Of a stretch of DNA of 64,000 nucleotides, positions 25,394 through 34,551 are shown piece by piece. The stretch's first letter is position 1; each line of letters starts with the position of its first letter. The notes below the pieces were generated by a model. The model ran no database searches. It saw only the letters and a list, made by a program, of their open reading frames with translations, and was not told the DNA's origin. Origin of the DNA: CAVHXA01 sp963639765 (lineage in GTDB: Bacteria; Bacillota; Clostridia; Oscillospirales; Oscillospiraceae); assembly GCA_963639765.1 (NCBI GenBank), contig CAVHXA010000005.1, positions 1 through 64,000 on the forward strand, given 5' to 3'. The position numbers were made by a program, and so were the translations under genes.

Positions 25394-27442
25394 TCAGAGT
25401 GAATTGGCCGCCCAGAAGGCAGTCAGCTGACTGTGGCGGATGCCGTTGTCGGTGGTGATTTTGTTGGGATCGGGTCTGGGCTGCTCGGGCATACCGGGAT
25501 GCGACATGGGCATGCGCGCAGCGGTGGTGTCGATGAGCTGGCAGGCGTCGCCGACGACATAATACTGCCTGCCGCAGCCGGCAAATCGCCGTGCTTCGTC
25601 GATCAGGGGAATGCGGCCCTCGGACAGAACAACCGTATCGCAGCTGATTTTGTGTTCGCCGCTGCGGTCGGTATAGCACACGCCGTCGGCTTCGATCCGG
25701 GTGGCCTGCGCAAACGGGATGGTTGTGATGTTTTCGAGAGAATCCCACATTGCGCGGAATCCGTCGTTGGAGTGGCGGTTATAGTCATAACCGGCCTGGT
25801 TCCGGCGGGTGAGAAGTGTTACGGTGTGGCCGTTCTGCCGGAAATAGAGTGCCGCGTCTACCGCGGTCATGGAGCCGCCGACAATGACAATGTGACGACC
25901 CATCTCGGCCTCATGGCCAAATACGTCGAGGATCCCCCAGGGGGTGGCCCCTTCGGCGATCGGAACGGCATCTGTTCTGGATACGGAGCCCGGTGCTGCG
26001 ATCACGGCATCATAACCGCCCGCGTCGATCAGCTCGGGGGTGGCCTCGGTATTCAGGTGCATGCGTACGCCGGATTTTTCACACATGCGGATCAGGTAGT
26101 TTTTGAAGTCCCGGATGGACCACTTGCGGTCGATATAGTCTCCGTGAACAAGCTGCCCGCCGAGAACGCTGTTTTTTTCGAAGAGGTCAACGCTGTGACC
26201 GCGCTGCGCAGCAGTCCAGGCAGCCCGGAGTCCCGCGGGACCGCCGCCGATGACCGCGACCTTTTTCAGCTTTGTGGGTGCCGTGATCATGCTCTGCCAG
26301 CCCGGGTTTCCGATTCTGGGGTTGATTGCGCAGATTCCGCCGTGGCACTTGTCACAGCCGAGGCAGGTGATGATTTCGTCGCTGCGCTCTTCTACAATCT
26401 TGTTCCAGTAGTCTTCTTCGCAGATAAAGGCACGGGCCTGCGCGACCAGATCGCACGTACCCTCGGCCAGCACCCGTTCGATTATGTCCGGATCCTGGAA
26501 GCCGCCGACGGGGGCGATGTATTTTTTGATTCCGGCGTCTTTCAGGAGCTTGCAGTAGCGAAGGTTGTTCGGAGCTTCTTTGGTGCAGAAGTAGGAGTTT
26601 ACGTGGGTAAGGTCTCCGGATTTTGCGCGAATCTGGAAAATGTCCACATACGGCTCGAGCAGCCTGCAGTATTCTACAAAGTCGTCGGTTGTGTAGCCGC
26701 CGCTGAGTGTTTCCTCGCCCGAGATCTGAATTTCGATGGGATAGTCGTCCCCACAGGCCTGCTTGATGCTGCGAAGCAGCTCGACCAGAAGCCGGGCACG
26801 ATTTTCGTTGCTTCCGCCGTATTCGTCGGTACGCTGGTTGAGGATGTGGCTCAGAGATTTGGCCAGAAGCGAGGCGTTGTAGCTGGCGTAGATGTTAACC
26901 ATGTCGAAGCCAACGCACTTGAGCTTGTAGCAGTAGTCGGTAAAGGTTCGGATAAATTCCCGGATCTGTTCTTTTGTGATTTCGGGAGGAACGATTTTGT
27001 CCCGGCTTTCGCCCATGCCGGGCATGGCATAGATCCCCTCCGGCCCCGGCGGGAAGTGATCCGGAATCTGTGACCAGTCGTGGATGTCGGAGATGGAGAC
27101 ATCTACCGGAACATAGATCATGGTTGCTGCAGAGGCCAGAGAGCCGTATGCGTGGATGCGCTCGATCATTTTTGTGATCATGTTTGTGCAGTCGCGGTCT
27201 TCCATGCTGTAGGGACTGGTAAAGAAGGTGCGTCCCTTCATTTCCTTGAATTCACCGGGTTGACATGTAACGATGGATGCGCCGTTTCTTGCGTAGTTTG
27301 CGGCATACGCGATCTGGTGCTCGTTTGGATAGGCTGCCGGGTCGCCCACATCCGGCATGGACTTGGAGTTGATCAGGCGGTTTTTCAGCATGTATCTGCC
27401 CAAAGGCAGCGGGGAAAGAATATGCGCGTATTTGTGATTCAT
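25394..27442 (-). CDS. FMN/FAD/4Fe-4S NADH-dependent flavin oxidoreductase 1 (BaiCD/dienoyl-CoA reductase family)
   Basis: 682 residues. The N-terminal TIM barrel of the Old Yellow Enzyme family contains RTDEYGGSNENRARL (204-218). A short Fe-S motif follows with Cys360, 363, 366 and 371 (CLGCDKCHGGIC). The C-terminal half is an FAD/NAD Rossmann region with VIGGGPAGLRAA (397-408). Family members reduce activated C=C bonds of enoates, dienoyl-CoAs or steroid-like substrates. The usual catalytic HGxHGYL loop reads YASYNASLL, so substrate or chemistry probably differs. The lid loop near 131-147 contains PPGPEGIYAMPGMGES, a short counterpart of the expanded Gly/Pro lid in the paralogue at 51723. 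ATG follows AGGAGG. Monocistronic, with a ~600-base gene-free stretch upstream. Confidence 0.92.
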   Translation of the reverse strand: MNHKYAHILSPLPLGRYMLKNRLINSKSMPDVGDPAAYPNEHQIAYAANYARNGASIVTCQPGEFKEMKGRTFFTSPYSMEDRDCTNMITKMIERIHAYGSLASAATMIYVPVDVSISDIHDWSQIPDHFPPGPEGIYAMPGMGESRDKIVPPEITKEQIREFIRTFTDYCYKLKCVGFDMVNIYASYNASLLAKSLSHILNQRTDEYGGSNENRARLLVELLRSIKQACGDDYPIEIQISGEETLSGGYTTDDFVEYCRLLEPYVDIFQIRAKSGDLTHVNSYFCTKEAPNNLRYCKLLKDAGIKKYIAPVGGFQDPDIIERVLAEGTCDLVAQARAFICEEDYWNKIVEERSDEIITCLGCDKCHGGICAINPRIGNPGWQSMITAPTKLKKVAVIGGGPAGLRAAWTAAQRGHSVDLFEKNSVLGGQLVHGDYIDRKWSIRDFKNYLIRMCEKSGVRMHLNTEATPELIDAGGYDAVIAAPGSVSRTDAVPIAEGATPWGILDVFGHEAEMGRHIVIVGGSMTAVDAALYFRQNGHTVTLLTRRNQAGYDYNRHSNDGFRAMWDSLENITTIPFAQATRIEADGVCYTDRSGEHKISCDTVVLSEGRIPLIDEARRFAGCGRQYYVVGDACQLIDTTAARMPMSHPGMPEQPRPDPNKITTDNGIRHSQLTAFWAANSL

Positions 27443-27922
27443 GGAAGTCCTCCTGTGCGTCTGTCTGTGATTCGACGGCGGACACGGCATGGCTTTTGCA
27501 ATCGGTCAACGGTCCGCGCTCCGGTGTGGATTCTGAATGGCGGAAAAATCGGAAATGATCACGATGTGTCGGTGTGGAATATGGTGCTGCTTTTTCACTG
27601 CGATCCGCCATCCTTCTTCAAAAGATTGTATCATATCGAAATGCTTTTGTACAGTTTTTTTCAGTGGCCGCATCGTTTTTCGGCGACAAACAAAGCTGAT
27701 ATCCTTTGTTTTTCTGTACAACTTTACCGCTCCGTTTTTTGCAGAAAGTTCATGTGGCAATTACCGTTTGACTTGTGCTATACTATCCATGGCGGTTGAG
27801 TCCTTTCGTTATGGATTGTGCGGTAACTTGATTTTAACGAACTCAATCGCCTTTTTCTATACCTTTAGTCTCACATCTATTGTAACGCTACAGCCGGATG
27901 CTGCGAATCCGTCTTTCTTTAC
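27443..27922. other. Gene-free, comparatively A+T-rich intergenic stretch
   Basis: No reading frame with a credible start lies here; the few short open frames lack ribosome sites and family features. The stretch presumably holds the promoter and operator of flavin reductase 1 (leftward). A TACAAT-like -10 sits in the leftward strand near 27627-27632, but no good -35 accompanies it. Composition is richer in A and T than the flanking genes. Confidence 0.5.
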
Positions 27923-27951
27923 TTGACCGCCCCGACGCAATCTTATATAAT
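27923..27951 (+). promoter_or_regulatory. sigma-A promoter of the HAD phosphatase gene
   Basis: TTGACC (27923-27928), 17-base spacer, TATAAT (27946-27951). About 85 bases upstream of the ATG at 28039. Confidence 0.8.
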
Positions 27952-28038
27952 GTATGCGCCGTGCTGCAGATTCGGGCCGGACGGCAGCTGTCGTTCCGGC
28001 TCAGGCACAAAATCCGTTTCTCTTTCGGGGGTACCGCC

Positions 28039-28623
28039 ATGTACGTTTACGACTTCGACAACACCATTTACAACGGTGACAGCTCCGTGGACTTCTATCT
28101 GTTCTGCCTTCGCCGCGATCCGCGCATTCTGCGTGCGGCCCCGGAACAGCTTTCCGCATTTCTCCGGTTCTACACCCGAAAAAAAGACCGGCGCACCCCG
28201 GAAGAAAAAACCGCATTCAAAGAATGCGTCTACAGCTATTTTCCCATGGTAACGGATATCGACCAAACTGTTTCGGAATTCTGGGACACGCACATCGAAA
28301 AGATAAAAATCTGGTACATCCTTCAAAAAAAGCCCGACGACCTGATTATTTCCGCGTCTCCGGCCTTTCTGGTTGAGCCTGCCTGCCGCCGGCTTGGTAT
28401 ACGCCGCCAGCTGAGCTCCGATGTCGGGCGGGCGTCCGGCCTGTATCTGGGCCTCAACTGCCACGGAGCAGAAAAGGTCCGTCGTTTCCGCGAGGCGTTC
28501 GGCGATGCGCGTGTCGACGCGTTCTATTCCGACTCTCTTTCCGACACCCCAATGGCAAGGCTGGCCGGGCGCGCCTTTCTCGTAAAAGGCAATCGCAGGC
28601 TGCCCTGGCCCGAAGATTGCTGA
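28039..28623 (+). CDS. HAD-superfamily (HAD-IB type) phosphatase
   Basis: 194 residues. Catalytic motif I is YDFDNTIY with nucleophile Asp5 and acid/base Asp7, motif II is LIISASP, and a late DAFYSDSLSDTPM supplies the metal-binding Asp residues. The all-helical cap after motif I fits the IB subclass (phosphoserine phosphatase-like), which hydrolyses small phosphomonoesters. The substrate is unknown. The ATG follows GGGGGT. A perfect 8-bp hairpin (28626-28643) follows the stop. The SLOG-family gene lies 111 bases downstream on the same strand. Confidence 0.85.
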   Translation: MYVYDFDNTIYNGDSSVDFYLFCLRRDPRILRAAPEQLSAFLRFYTRKKDRRTPEEKTAFKECVYSYFPMVTDIDQTVSEFWDTHIEKIKIWYILQKKPDDLIISASPAFLVEPACRRLGIRRQLSSDVGRASGLYLGLNCHGAEKVRRFREAFGDARVDAFYSDSLSDTPMARLAGRAFLVKGNRRLPWPEDC

Positions 28624-28734
28624 TTCCGCCGCATCTGCGGCGGACAGACCCCCGGCAGCAGTGCCGGAAATTCCCGGCGGATAAGCCAACCGGTGTCCGC
28701 ACCGCACAGATGCGAATCACCGCAGGGAGACGGA

Positions 28735-29247
28735 ATGACACAACCCATCGAACGCTTGCGGACCAACAGCGTCTGCTTTACGGGCCATCGCTTTTTTTCC
28801 ACGCCGGAAGACATTCTCCGCCTTCGGCTTTCGCTTGCCGTTCGCACACAATACGAACGGGGCTTTTGCTGGTTCCTGTCCGGCATGGCACTCGGCTTCG
28901 ACCTTCTGGCAGCCGAAACGGTTTTGCGTCTGTCCGAAGAGCTTCCGATTCACCTTGCCGCGGTGCTGCCGTGTCCGACCAACTGCTATACTGCGGCCTG
29001 GCCCGAAGACCAGATCAAACGGCAGCAGACCATTCTCGGCCGTGCCGATCAGACAATTGTGGTCTCACAAACCTACCACAAAACCTGCATGCAGAAGCGA
29101 AACCAATACCTTGTCGGCAGCAGCAGCTACCTCATCGCCTGCTGTGAACGCGGCAGGGGAGGCACTGCATACACTGTCCGTCTGGCACGGCGCGACGGAA
29201 TTCCCGTGCAGAATCTTGCCCTGACCTCCGCACAGCCGCGCATCTGA
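28735..29247 (+). CDS. SLOG-family protein (YpsA/DUF1273-like)
   Basis: 170 residues. The opening SVCFTGHRFF matches the nucleotide-binding G-x-R motif of YpsA-type SLOG proteins, and FLSGMALGFDLLAAETVL is the conserved second motif. The SLOG fold (related to lysine-decarboxylase-like and DprA proteins) binds nucleotides or nucleotide derivatives; YpsA of Bacillus affects cell division, but the mechanism is unclear. The ATG at 28735 follows GGGAGACGG. It has no evident terminator before the next promoter. Confidence 0.85.
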   Translation: MTQPIERLRTNSVCFTGHRFFSTPEDILRLRLSLAVRTQYERGFCWFLSGMALGFDLLAAETVLRLSEELPIHLAAVLPCPTNCYTAAWPEDQIKRQQTILGRADQTIVVSQTYHKTCMQKRNQYLVGSSSYLIACCERGRGGTAYTVRLARRDGIPVQNLALTSAQPRI

Positions 29248-29299
29248 CTTCTGTATGGCTGCTCTGCCGAAAAAGCATGCGGATATCCCGACAAATCTG

Positions 29300-29328
29300 T
29301 TTACTTCAATTTTCTGCTGTGATATGAT
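29300..29328 (+). promoter_or_regulatory. sigma-A promoter of the CYTH/phosphoesterase pair
   Basis: TTTACT (29300-29305), 17-base spacer, TATGAT (29323-29328), about 55 bases before the ATG at 29386. Confidence 0.7.
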
Positions 29329-29385
29329 GAACACGAGCGGACTGCTTATCGACGTTATCCAATGCACATATATGGGGTGAGTGTT

Positions 29386-30027
29386 ATGGCAACCGAAATC
29401 GAGATGAAGCTGCGCGCACCGGATACGGAAACGCTGCAGCAGGCACTGAAAGACCCGGAGCTGACGCAGTTCATGCGTGACGACCCGGTTACAGTCCACA
29501 TGAAAAGCACGTATTACGACACGGCCGACGGTCTGCTGCGCGAAAAGCAGTGGACGCTGCGTCTCAGACAGGAAGGAAACGTCAGAATTGCCGCCATGAA
29601 AACCGTAAGCGAAAAGTCATCGGCCGGCATGTTCACACGCGGCGAGTGGCAGTGCAGCTGCAGCGATATCGGCGAGGCACTGGCCCGGCTTGTCGATCAG
29701 GGTGCTCCGCGGGAGCTTGCAGGCTGCCTCGCCGGAAAGGACCTGATCCCCATCTGCACGGCAGAGTTCGACCGGCAGTCCTCCTATCTCTACCTCGAAG
29801 ACGGCGTTGTCATCGAGCTGGCCGGGGATGTCGGGCATCTTTTTGCCGGCGGAAAAGAAGAACCCATCATCGAGCTTGAGCTGGAGCTTCTCTTTGGCAG
29901 CGCCTCGGCCCTGCCTCCTCTGTGCAGCCGTCTTGCCGAAGACTACGGTCTGGTCAACGAAACAAGCAGCAAGTATGAGCGTGCCCTGAGCCTGATGGAA
30001 GCTGCGCGGGCGGAGAATGCGGATTGA
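29386..30027 (+). CDS. CYTH-domain triphosphate-processing protein
   Basis: 213 residues. The N-terminal ExExK signature reads EIEMK (Glu4, Glu6, Lys8), followed by the tunnel-fold strands YYDTADGLLREKQWTLRLRQE and a late IIELELELLFG, all typical of CYTH (class IV cyclase/thiamine-triphosphatase) proteins. These bind triphosphate groups with metal; bacterial members are often inorganic triphosphatases. The ATG at 29386 is preferred over one 24 bases earlier because GGGGTGAG lies just upstream. The next gene's TTG start overlaps its stop codon, so the two proteins are translationally coupled. Confidence 0.9.
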   Translation: MATEIEMKLRAPDTETLQQALKDPELTQFMRDDPVTVHMKSTYYDTADGLLREKQWTLRLRQEGNVRIAAMKTVSEKSSAGMFTRGEWQCSCSDIGEALARLVDQGAPRELAGCLAGKDLIPICTAEFDRQSSYLYLEDGVVIELAGDVGHLFAGGKEEPIIELELELLFGSASALPPLCSRLAEDYGLVNETSSKYERALSLMEAARAENAD

Positions 30028-30692
30028 AAATTCTGGTTGTTTCCGACATCGAAAGCAAATACATCTACGACTACTTCAATCCGGACAGCTTTCGGGATGT
30101 CGAGCTGATTCTTTCCTGCGGAGATCTATCGGCGCGCTACCTTTCGTTTCTCGTCACCATGATCCCGTGCCCGCTGCTTTATGTGCCGGGCAACCACGAC
30201 AAGCGCTACAGGCAATCTCCGCCCGAGGGATGCATCTGCCTGGATGATCGCCTTCTGATCTACAAGGGCCTGCGCATTCTGGGCTTTGGCGGCTGCAAAA
30301 GCCAGAACACCTCGGCACTCTACGAATACACAGATCAGCAGATGTGGCGCCGCGTACGCAGTATGGAGGGAGCCATCCGCAAGGCAGGCGGAATCGACAT
30401 TCTCGTCACCCATGCCCCGGCACTTGGCCTCGGCGACGGACCGGACAAATTCCACGAAGGGTTCGAAGCCTTTCGCTATCTCGACGACGAATACCGGCCC
30501 AAGATCCATTTCTACGGGCATTGCCACATCAGCACAAACCCCGTAGATCGCAGGGCCTTTGCCGAATACAACCAGACCATGCTTGTCAACGCAACCGGCT
30601 ACAAGCTGGTAGAATACAGCAGCGAGATGCGTCAGCGTCCGGCGCACCTGCCGCCAAAAGGCTTTCGTCTTCCGTTCCTTCGAAAAGACTGA
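30024..30692 (+). CDS. Calcineurin-like metallophosphoesterase
   Basis: 222 residues. Metal-site blocks are SDIES (Asp8), SCGDLS, VPGNHDKR, VTHAP and YGHCH, in the normal order for small phosphoesterases. The first block usually reads DxH; here the His is replaced by Glu10, which could alter the metal site. The TTG start overlaps the CYTH stop by four bases, with GGCGGAG upstream. Pairing with a CYTH protein suggests joint handling of a polyphosphorylated or nucleotide substrate; this is inference. Confidence 0.88.
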   Translation: MKILVVSDIESKYIYDYFNPDSFRDVELILSCGDLSARYLSFLVTMIPCPLLYVPGNHDKRYRQSPPEGCICLDDRLLIYKGLRILGFGGCKSQNTSALYEYTDQQMWRRVRSMEGAIRKAGGIDILVTHAPALGLGDGPDKFHEGFEAFRYLDDEYRPKIHFYGHCHISTNPVDRRAFAEYNQTMLVNATGYKLVEYSSEMRQRPAHLPPKGFRLPFLRKD

Positions 30693-30762
30693 TTTCCCCG
30701 GCGGCAGACACAGGCAAAACCGACATCTCAAAAAATCCCGCATACTGCAGCGCAGGGCACTT

Positions 30763-30847
30763 CCCGCATATCGACGGCACACTGACATATACCCGCCGGG
30801 TATCCGAAAAATCGGAATCAGTTCTGCTGCCCGATATGCGGGTTTTT
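30763..30847 (+). ncRNA. Branched structured RNA ending in a T tract (elaborate terminator or leader element)
   Basis: An 11-bp outer stem pairs 30763-30773 with 30832-30842. Inside, GCA/TGC (30777-30779 with 30825-30827) and ACTGA/TCAGT (30781-30785 with 30818-30822) continue the helix. Within that lie two small hairpins: ATACCC/GGGTAT (30789-30803) and CCGA/TCGG (30804-30815). Five T follow immediately. It lies between the phosphoesterase stop and the promoter of the large NTPase. Terminator function is likely; why it has a three-way branch is unknown. Confidence 0.6.
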
Positions 30848-30889
30848 CACGCCCTGCAGCGAAAAGTATACGGCTGCTGAAATTGGGGC

Positions 30890-30918
30890 TTGCAACAGGG
30901 AAAAGCCTGTGGTAGACT
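30890..30918 (+). promoter_or_regulatory. Promoter of the large NTPase with an inverted repeat in the spacer
   Basis: TTGCAA (30890-30895), 17-base spacer, TAGACT (30913-30918). ACAGG-N6-CCTGT lies at the -35/spacer boundary (30895-30910), a possible operator. The -10 is only a moderate match. Confidence 0.5.
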
Positions 30919-31014
30919 TATATATGCAAATGTTTATGTCTGAAGCCATGCAAGCTTGTCGGTTCGGCGATGTACACGTATTCGCAGACCGTCCAATAAA
31001 GGGGTTCGATCAAA

Positions 31015-34000
31015 ATGCAGGTCCGCGATTGTCTGTCTCTCCATACCGACACCCTCTCTGCCGTGTCGTATGCCGCTGCGCAGTTCTATGATTCCGCACA
31101 GCTCCGCACCGCATGCGAACAATTCCTGTTTCCGGATTATGCGCAGGATGGGCCGGCGGCGGCTCTCGAGCAGCTCTGTGCGTCCGGATCCCTCTTTGTC
31201 CACGGAAGCCGCTCTGCCGGAAAGACCGGCCTTCTTCTGGCTGCGGGAGCACTTTTATCCGGGCACGACGGCAGCCGCGAGATTTTGCTCAAAAAGCTCG
31301 GCACAGCCGTTCCGGACACATACAAAACCCTCGAGCCGCTGTTTTCAAAACCCGGGCTTGTTCTTGCCCTGGATGGCAGGCAGCTTGCAGATACGGGCCT
31401 TCTGCATGGAATCCGCGAAGCGGGCGAAAGGGCATTGCTGCAGCACGGCCTGTCTTCGCTCTGCGGCGACAGCGTATCCTCTGTTCTCGAGAATCTGACC
31501 GCGCAGATCCGCACAAAATCCGAAGACGCAGGCGTGGCGGTCCTGATCGACGACTTCGACCAATACCTCACACCTTCCGTGCTCCGGCGCGACGCAGCCG
31601 ATCTTCGCGCTCTGCTCAGTGCCGATACGATGCTGGTCCTGTTTTCGCGGCAGGACCGGGACACACTCATAAAAGCACTCCCAAAAGCACAGCAGTCTGA
31701 GACGGATCTTCCGAAAATGCCCTCATTCAGGCTGCACTGCTGTCTCGAAACCATCATCGGCAGCATGCTCACCCAAACCGACGAAGAAAACTTCAACCAG
31801 ATGGTCGGCCGCTTTATCCGCCAGAAAGACCACTATTTCTATACACACTTCTGCCAGATCCGTCGCTGGGGCAAGCAGATTCCCTCCGGCATCGTGTGGC
31901 AGAACTACGATCTGTTCCTGACCAACGTCACATTCGGCTGCTATCCGCTGCATCCGTTTACAGTCTATATCCTGTCGCTTCTGCTTCCGTTTCTGCAGCA
32001 CAGGTCCTTTACCGAGCCTGTTCTCCGGGCTCTGCAGAGCAGCATGGACCAGGAATTCGTCCGTGTCTGGCCGCCGTTTGTCTATCCGATTTCTCTGCTC
32101 GACGATGCCGTGTGCGAAGAGCTTCTGACCGCCGAAGCAGAGGGCCTCATACAGAATCACCTGGCCTCCAACTACAAAACAGTCCGCGAAAAGCTCGGGG
32201 ATAAGCTGTCTGCATACGAAAGCTCCGTATTAAGCGGCATTTTTCTGATTCTTGTCTGCAAACTGAGCTATGTCGACAAAACAGACCTCACGGAAATCAT
32301 TTCAAAATGCACCGGAATCTACAAATCCGAAGAAATCGACAACGCCTTCCACACGCTCGAAGACGAATACGGGGCCATTGCCTACGACACAGCCAAAAAC
32401 GAAGTAACCATTCCGCCCGAGCCCTGTGGCCGAAAAGACTTCGAGCGCCAGCGCAGCAGGGCACTGCTTCGCTGCGGCAGACTCAACTGCGTCCGCGACT
32501 GCGACGAATATCTGCTTTCGCGCCTTCAGATCAATGTACCTGTTGAAACGGGCTTTGCCCAGCAAAAGGGAATCAGCAGCAGCGAATGGCAGTGGGACAA
32601 GGAATTTATCCATCTTGATCAAATCACCGAAGAAGAACTGGCTCTGCGGAAAAAAGCCGTTTCCACCCGGCACAACGTAGCCGAACACCGCGGCCTGCTG
32701 ATGTGCGTATACTGCCCTGAGGACAGCAGCGAATCCGTATCCCGGCTCTGCGGCTGGTATAAAAAGCTCAGGCTCGACGAGTGTGCCATCGAGCTGATCC
32801 TTCTGAAGGATATCGAAAACCGCTTCCGCAACGGCGTTCGAGACTGGAACATCCTCAAGCGCTTTACGGCCCACGAACAGGAATATTTCCGCCGCTACTA
32901 CGACGAAGGCGTAAAGGCCGCAGAAAACATGGTAATCGGCGCCTTTCACCAGATGGCCCGCGAGCAGGTCTACGCAAAAGCCGCGGGGCCGGTCAGCATA
33001 TCCGAACGCATAGACGTCTACCTCACAAGACGCTTCTCCGAGCTCTTTCCAAAGGCTCCGCCCTTCTGCTTTGACGGCTTCGAACGAAAGCTCACGAACC
33101 AGATCCGCAACAACTACGTCAGTGTAGTAACAAAGCTGATGGATGACACAATCACAAACCCAAAAGGCTATCAGAGCCTTTCCGAGGGGCTGCGCGGCAG
33201 AATCAACAACTGCTTCCTCACGGGCGTTCCGCATTCCTGGCAGGTGCTGAACAAAAACTGCGAGCTGGTCGAGCCGCAGAATCCACAGATACTCGAAATT
33301 TTTCTCATGGCCGAGGATGATCTGCTAAACGGCGCACTTACCGTAGGACGCTTATTCCGAAACAAGCTCTATGCACCCTACGGCATGAACGAATACTCCC
33401 TGGGTCTTCTGATCTGCCTGTTCATGGTATACAACCGCAACCGCATCGAGATTACCTCCAACGGTGTTCCGCTGCGGCCCGAAAATGTTGTCTCACTCTT
33501 CATCCTCAAGACAAAAATCCGGTTTTCCGAGCTGTTTGCGATGAAGCTCACCCTGAAAACCCTCTCGGAAGACAAGGAAATTCTCCATGCCTGCGACGAG
33601 GTTGCATCAAACCGCTATGTAGAAAACTGCGGTAACCTGAAAGAATGGCTCACGGGTCTTGTCGAAAACCGCGAGGTATCCGAGGCGGTAAAGGAACGGG
33701 TCGATCGTGCACTTGAGCGTTTGGATGCCGGGCAGGCCCTCTATGACCGGCTGTATCAGCACGTAATCGACAGCTATCTGCAGGACATGAACTCCGACAA
33801 GCCCGCCATACGCTGCCTTGCGGCTGCACGAATCCAGGAGGCCTTCGGTTCCCTCGAAGGTGAGATCGAGCCCGGAAGCGGCTACTACTACAGTCCGCAG
33901 TTTGCCCGGGTTGTCACCAGCATGAAGGCCCGGGGCGATACACTGCTCAACCGTTTCTTCCATAGTGAGATGAACAAGCTCGACTGTACGGTGGCCTTCT

Positions 34001-34185
34001 GGGAGCGTTTCCGAAAGCAATATCTCGAGCTGGCAGAGGCTCTGGTTCAGTGCGGCCGGATGGACGAAACCTACCAGCTGCTGCATCGCCTCAGCGAAAT
34101 TGAAAAAAAGGTCGGCGGGCTGAAGGCGGCTCAGAATGCGGAAAAGCCGGATCCCGAGAGCGGCGTCGAACAGACGCCCGAATAA
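31015..34185 (+). CDS. Large orphan P-loop NTPase (1056 aa), family not recognised
   Basis: The N-terminal domain has a P-loop GSRSAGKT (64-71) and a Walker-B-like VAVLIDDFDQ (174-183) with an intervening helical region, as in STAND/AAA-type ATPases. The remaining ~800 residues are largely helical, with scattered basic and acidic stretches and no motif I can name; the C-terminus (after 1035) is a charged tail. Overall size and layout recall the big ATPases of phage-defence loci (BrxC/PglY-like), but no methylase, nuclease or other defence gene adjoins it. ATG preceded by AAAGGGG. It has a private promoter and terminator, so it acts alone or with distant partners. No membrane segment or signal peptide. 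Confidence 0.6.
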   Translation: MQVRDCLSLHTDTLSAVSYAAAQFYDSAQLRTACEQFLFPDYAQDGPAAALEQLCASGSLFVHGSRSAGKTGLLLAAGALLSGHDGSREILLKKLGTAVPDTYKTLEPLFSKPGLVLALDGRQLADTGLLHGIREAGERALLQHGLSSLCGDSVSSVLENLTAQIRTKSEDAGVAVLIDDFDQYLTPSVLRRDAADLRALLSADTMLVLFSRQDRDTLIKALPKAQQSETDLPKMPSFRLHCCLETIIGSMLTQTDEENFNQMVGRFIRQKDHYFYTHFCQIRRWGKQIPSGIVWQNYDLFLTNVTFGCYPLHPFTVYILSLLLPFLQHRSFTEPVLRALQSSMDQEFVRVWPPFVYPISLLDDAVCEELLTAEAEGLIQNHLASNYKTVREKLGDKLSAYESSVLSGIFLILVCKLSYVDKTDLTEIISKCTGIYKSEEIDNAFHTLEDEYGAIAYDTAKNEVTIPPEPCGRKDFERQRSRALLRCGRLNCVRDCDEYLLSRLQINVPVETGFAQQKGISSSEWQWDKEFIHLDQITEEELALRKKAVSTRHNVAEHRGLLMCVYCPEDSSESVSRLCGWYKKLRLDECAIELILLKDIENRFRNGVRDWNILKRFTAHEQEYFRRYYDEGVKAAENMVIGAFHQMAREQVYAKAAGPVSISERIDVYLTRRFSELFPKAPPFCFDGFERKLTNQIRNNYVSVVTKLMDDTITNPKGYQSLSEGLRGRINNCFLTGVPHSWQVLNKNCELVEPQNPQILEIFLMAEDDLLNGALTVGRLFRNKLYAPYGMNEYSLGLLICLFMVYNRNRIEITSNGVPLRPENVVSLFILKTKIRFSELFAMKLTLKTLSEDKEILHACDEVASNRYVENCGNLKEWLTGLVENREVSEAVKERVDRALERLDAGQALYDRLYQHVIDSYLQDMNSDKPAIRCLAAARIQEAFGSLEGEIEPGSGYYYSPQFARVVTSMKARGDTLLNRFFHSEMNKLDCTVAFWERFRKQYLELAEALVQCGRMDETYQLLHRLSEIEKKVGGLKAAQNAEKPDPESGVEQTPE

Positions 34186-34200
34186 GCCTCCGCTGTTTCA

Positions 34201-34244
34201 CCCCTGCGTCCCTGTCGTACTGCCGCGAGGATGCAGGGGATTTT
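34201..34244 (+). terminator. Terminator after the large NTPase
   Basis: CCCCTGCGTCC pairs with GGATGCAGGGG (one G-T pair) around a 21-base loop, followed by ATTTT. Confidence 0.75.
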
Positions 34245-34493
34245 CCGTGTCAGACAAATTTCGCAGACAGCACAATTTTGCCTGCACGCTTTGGCTGTTC
34301 CTGCCGGATCCTCGCGATGCCGCCCACATATCTGCTCCGCGCGGCAAGGGCAGAATATACTCGCGACTCCGCCGACGGTCCGCCCGGCCGACTGAATCGG
34401 CACCGGTATGCAATGAATTTGCCCAAAAACGGCGAACGGAATGTATGGATACCTGTCAGATTGAATAAAATGAAAAAATATACACAAAACTCC

Positions 34494-34521
34494 TTGACAA
34501 TATTCATAAAAAGCGTATGAT
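34494..34521 (+). promoter_or_regulatory. sigma-A promoter of the amino-acid importer genes
   Basis: TTGACA (34494-34499), 16-base spacer, TATGAT (34516-34521). The start region is unusually A+T-rich for this window. Confidence 0.8.
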
Positions 34522-34541
34522 TATTGCATAATCATTCAAGG
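34518..34541 (+). promoter_or_regulatory. Palindromic operator over the -10/+1 region, ARG-box-like
   Basis: TGATTAT-TGC-ATAATCA is a perfect 7-bp inverted repeat (34518-34534) overlapping the -10. The overlapping TGCATAATCATTCA differs by one base from the ArgR half-consensus TGAAT-N4-ATTCA. With ornithine carbamoyltransferase two genes downstream, ArgR-type control is plausible but unproven. Confidence 0.45.
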
Positions 34542-34551
34542 AGAAAAACTT

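Noticed and set aside
27506..27760. 84-codon leftward frame in the A+T-rich intergenic stretch
   Set aside because: It has no ribosome site, no recognisable features, and overlaps the likely promoter region of flavin reductase 1.
30763..30847. CRISPR-like or tRNA-like structure
   Set aside because: There is a single copy, no repeat-spacer pattern and no tRNA consensus arms; it fits an elaborate terminator better.
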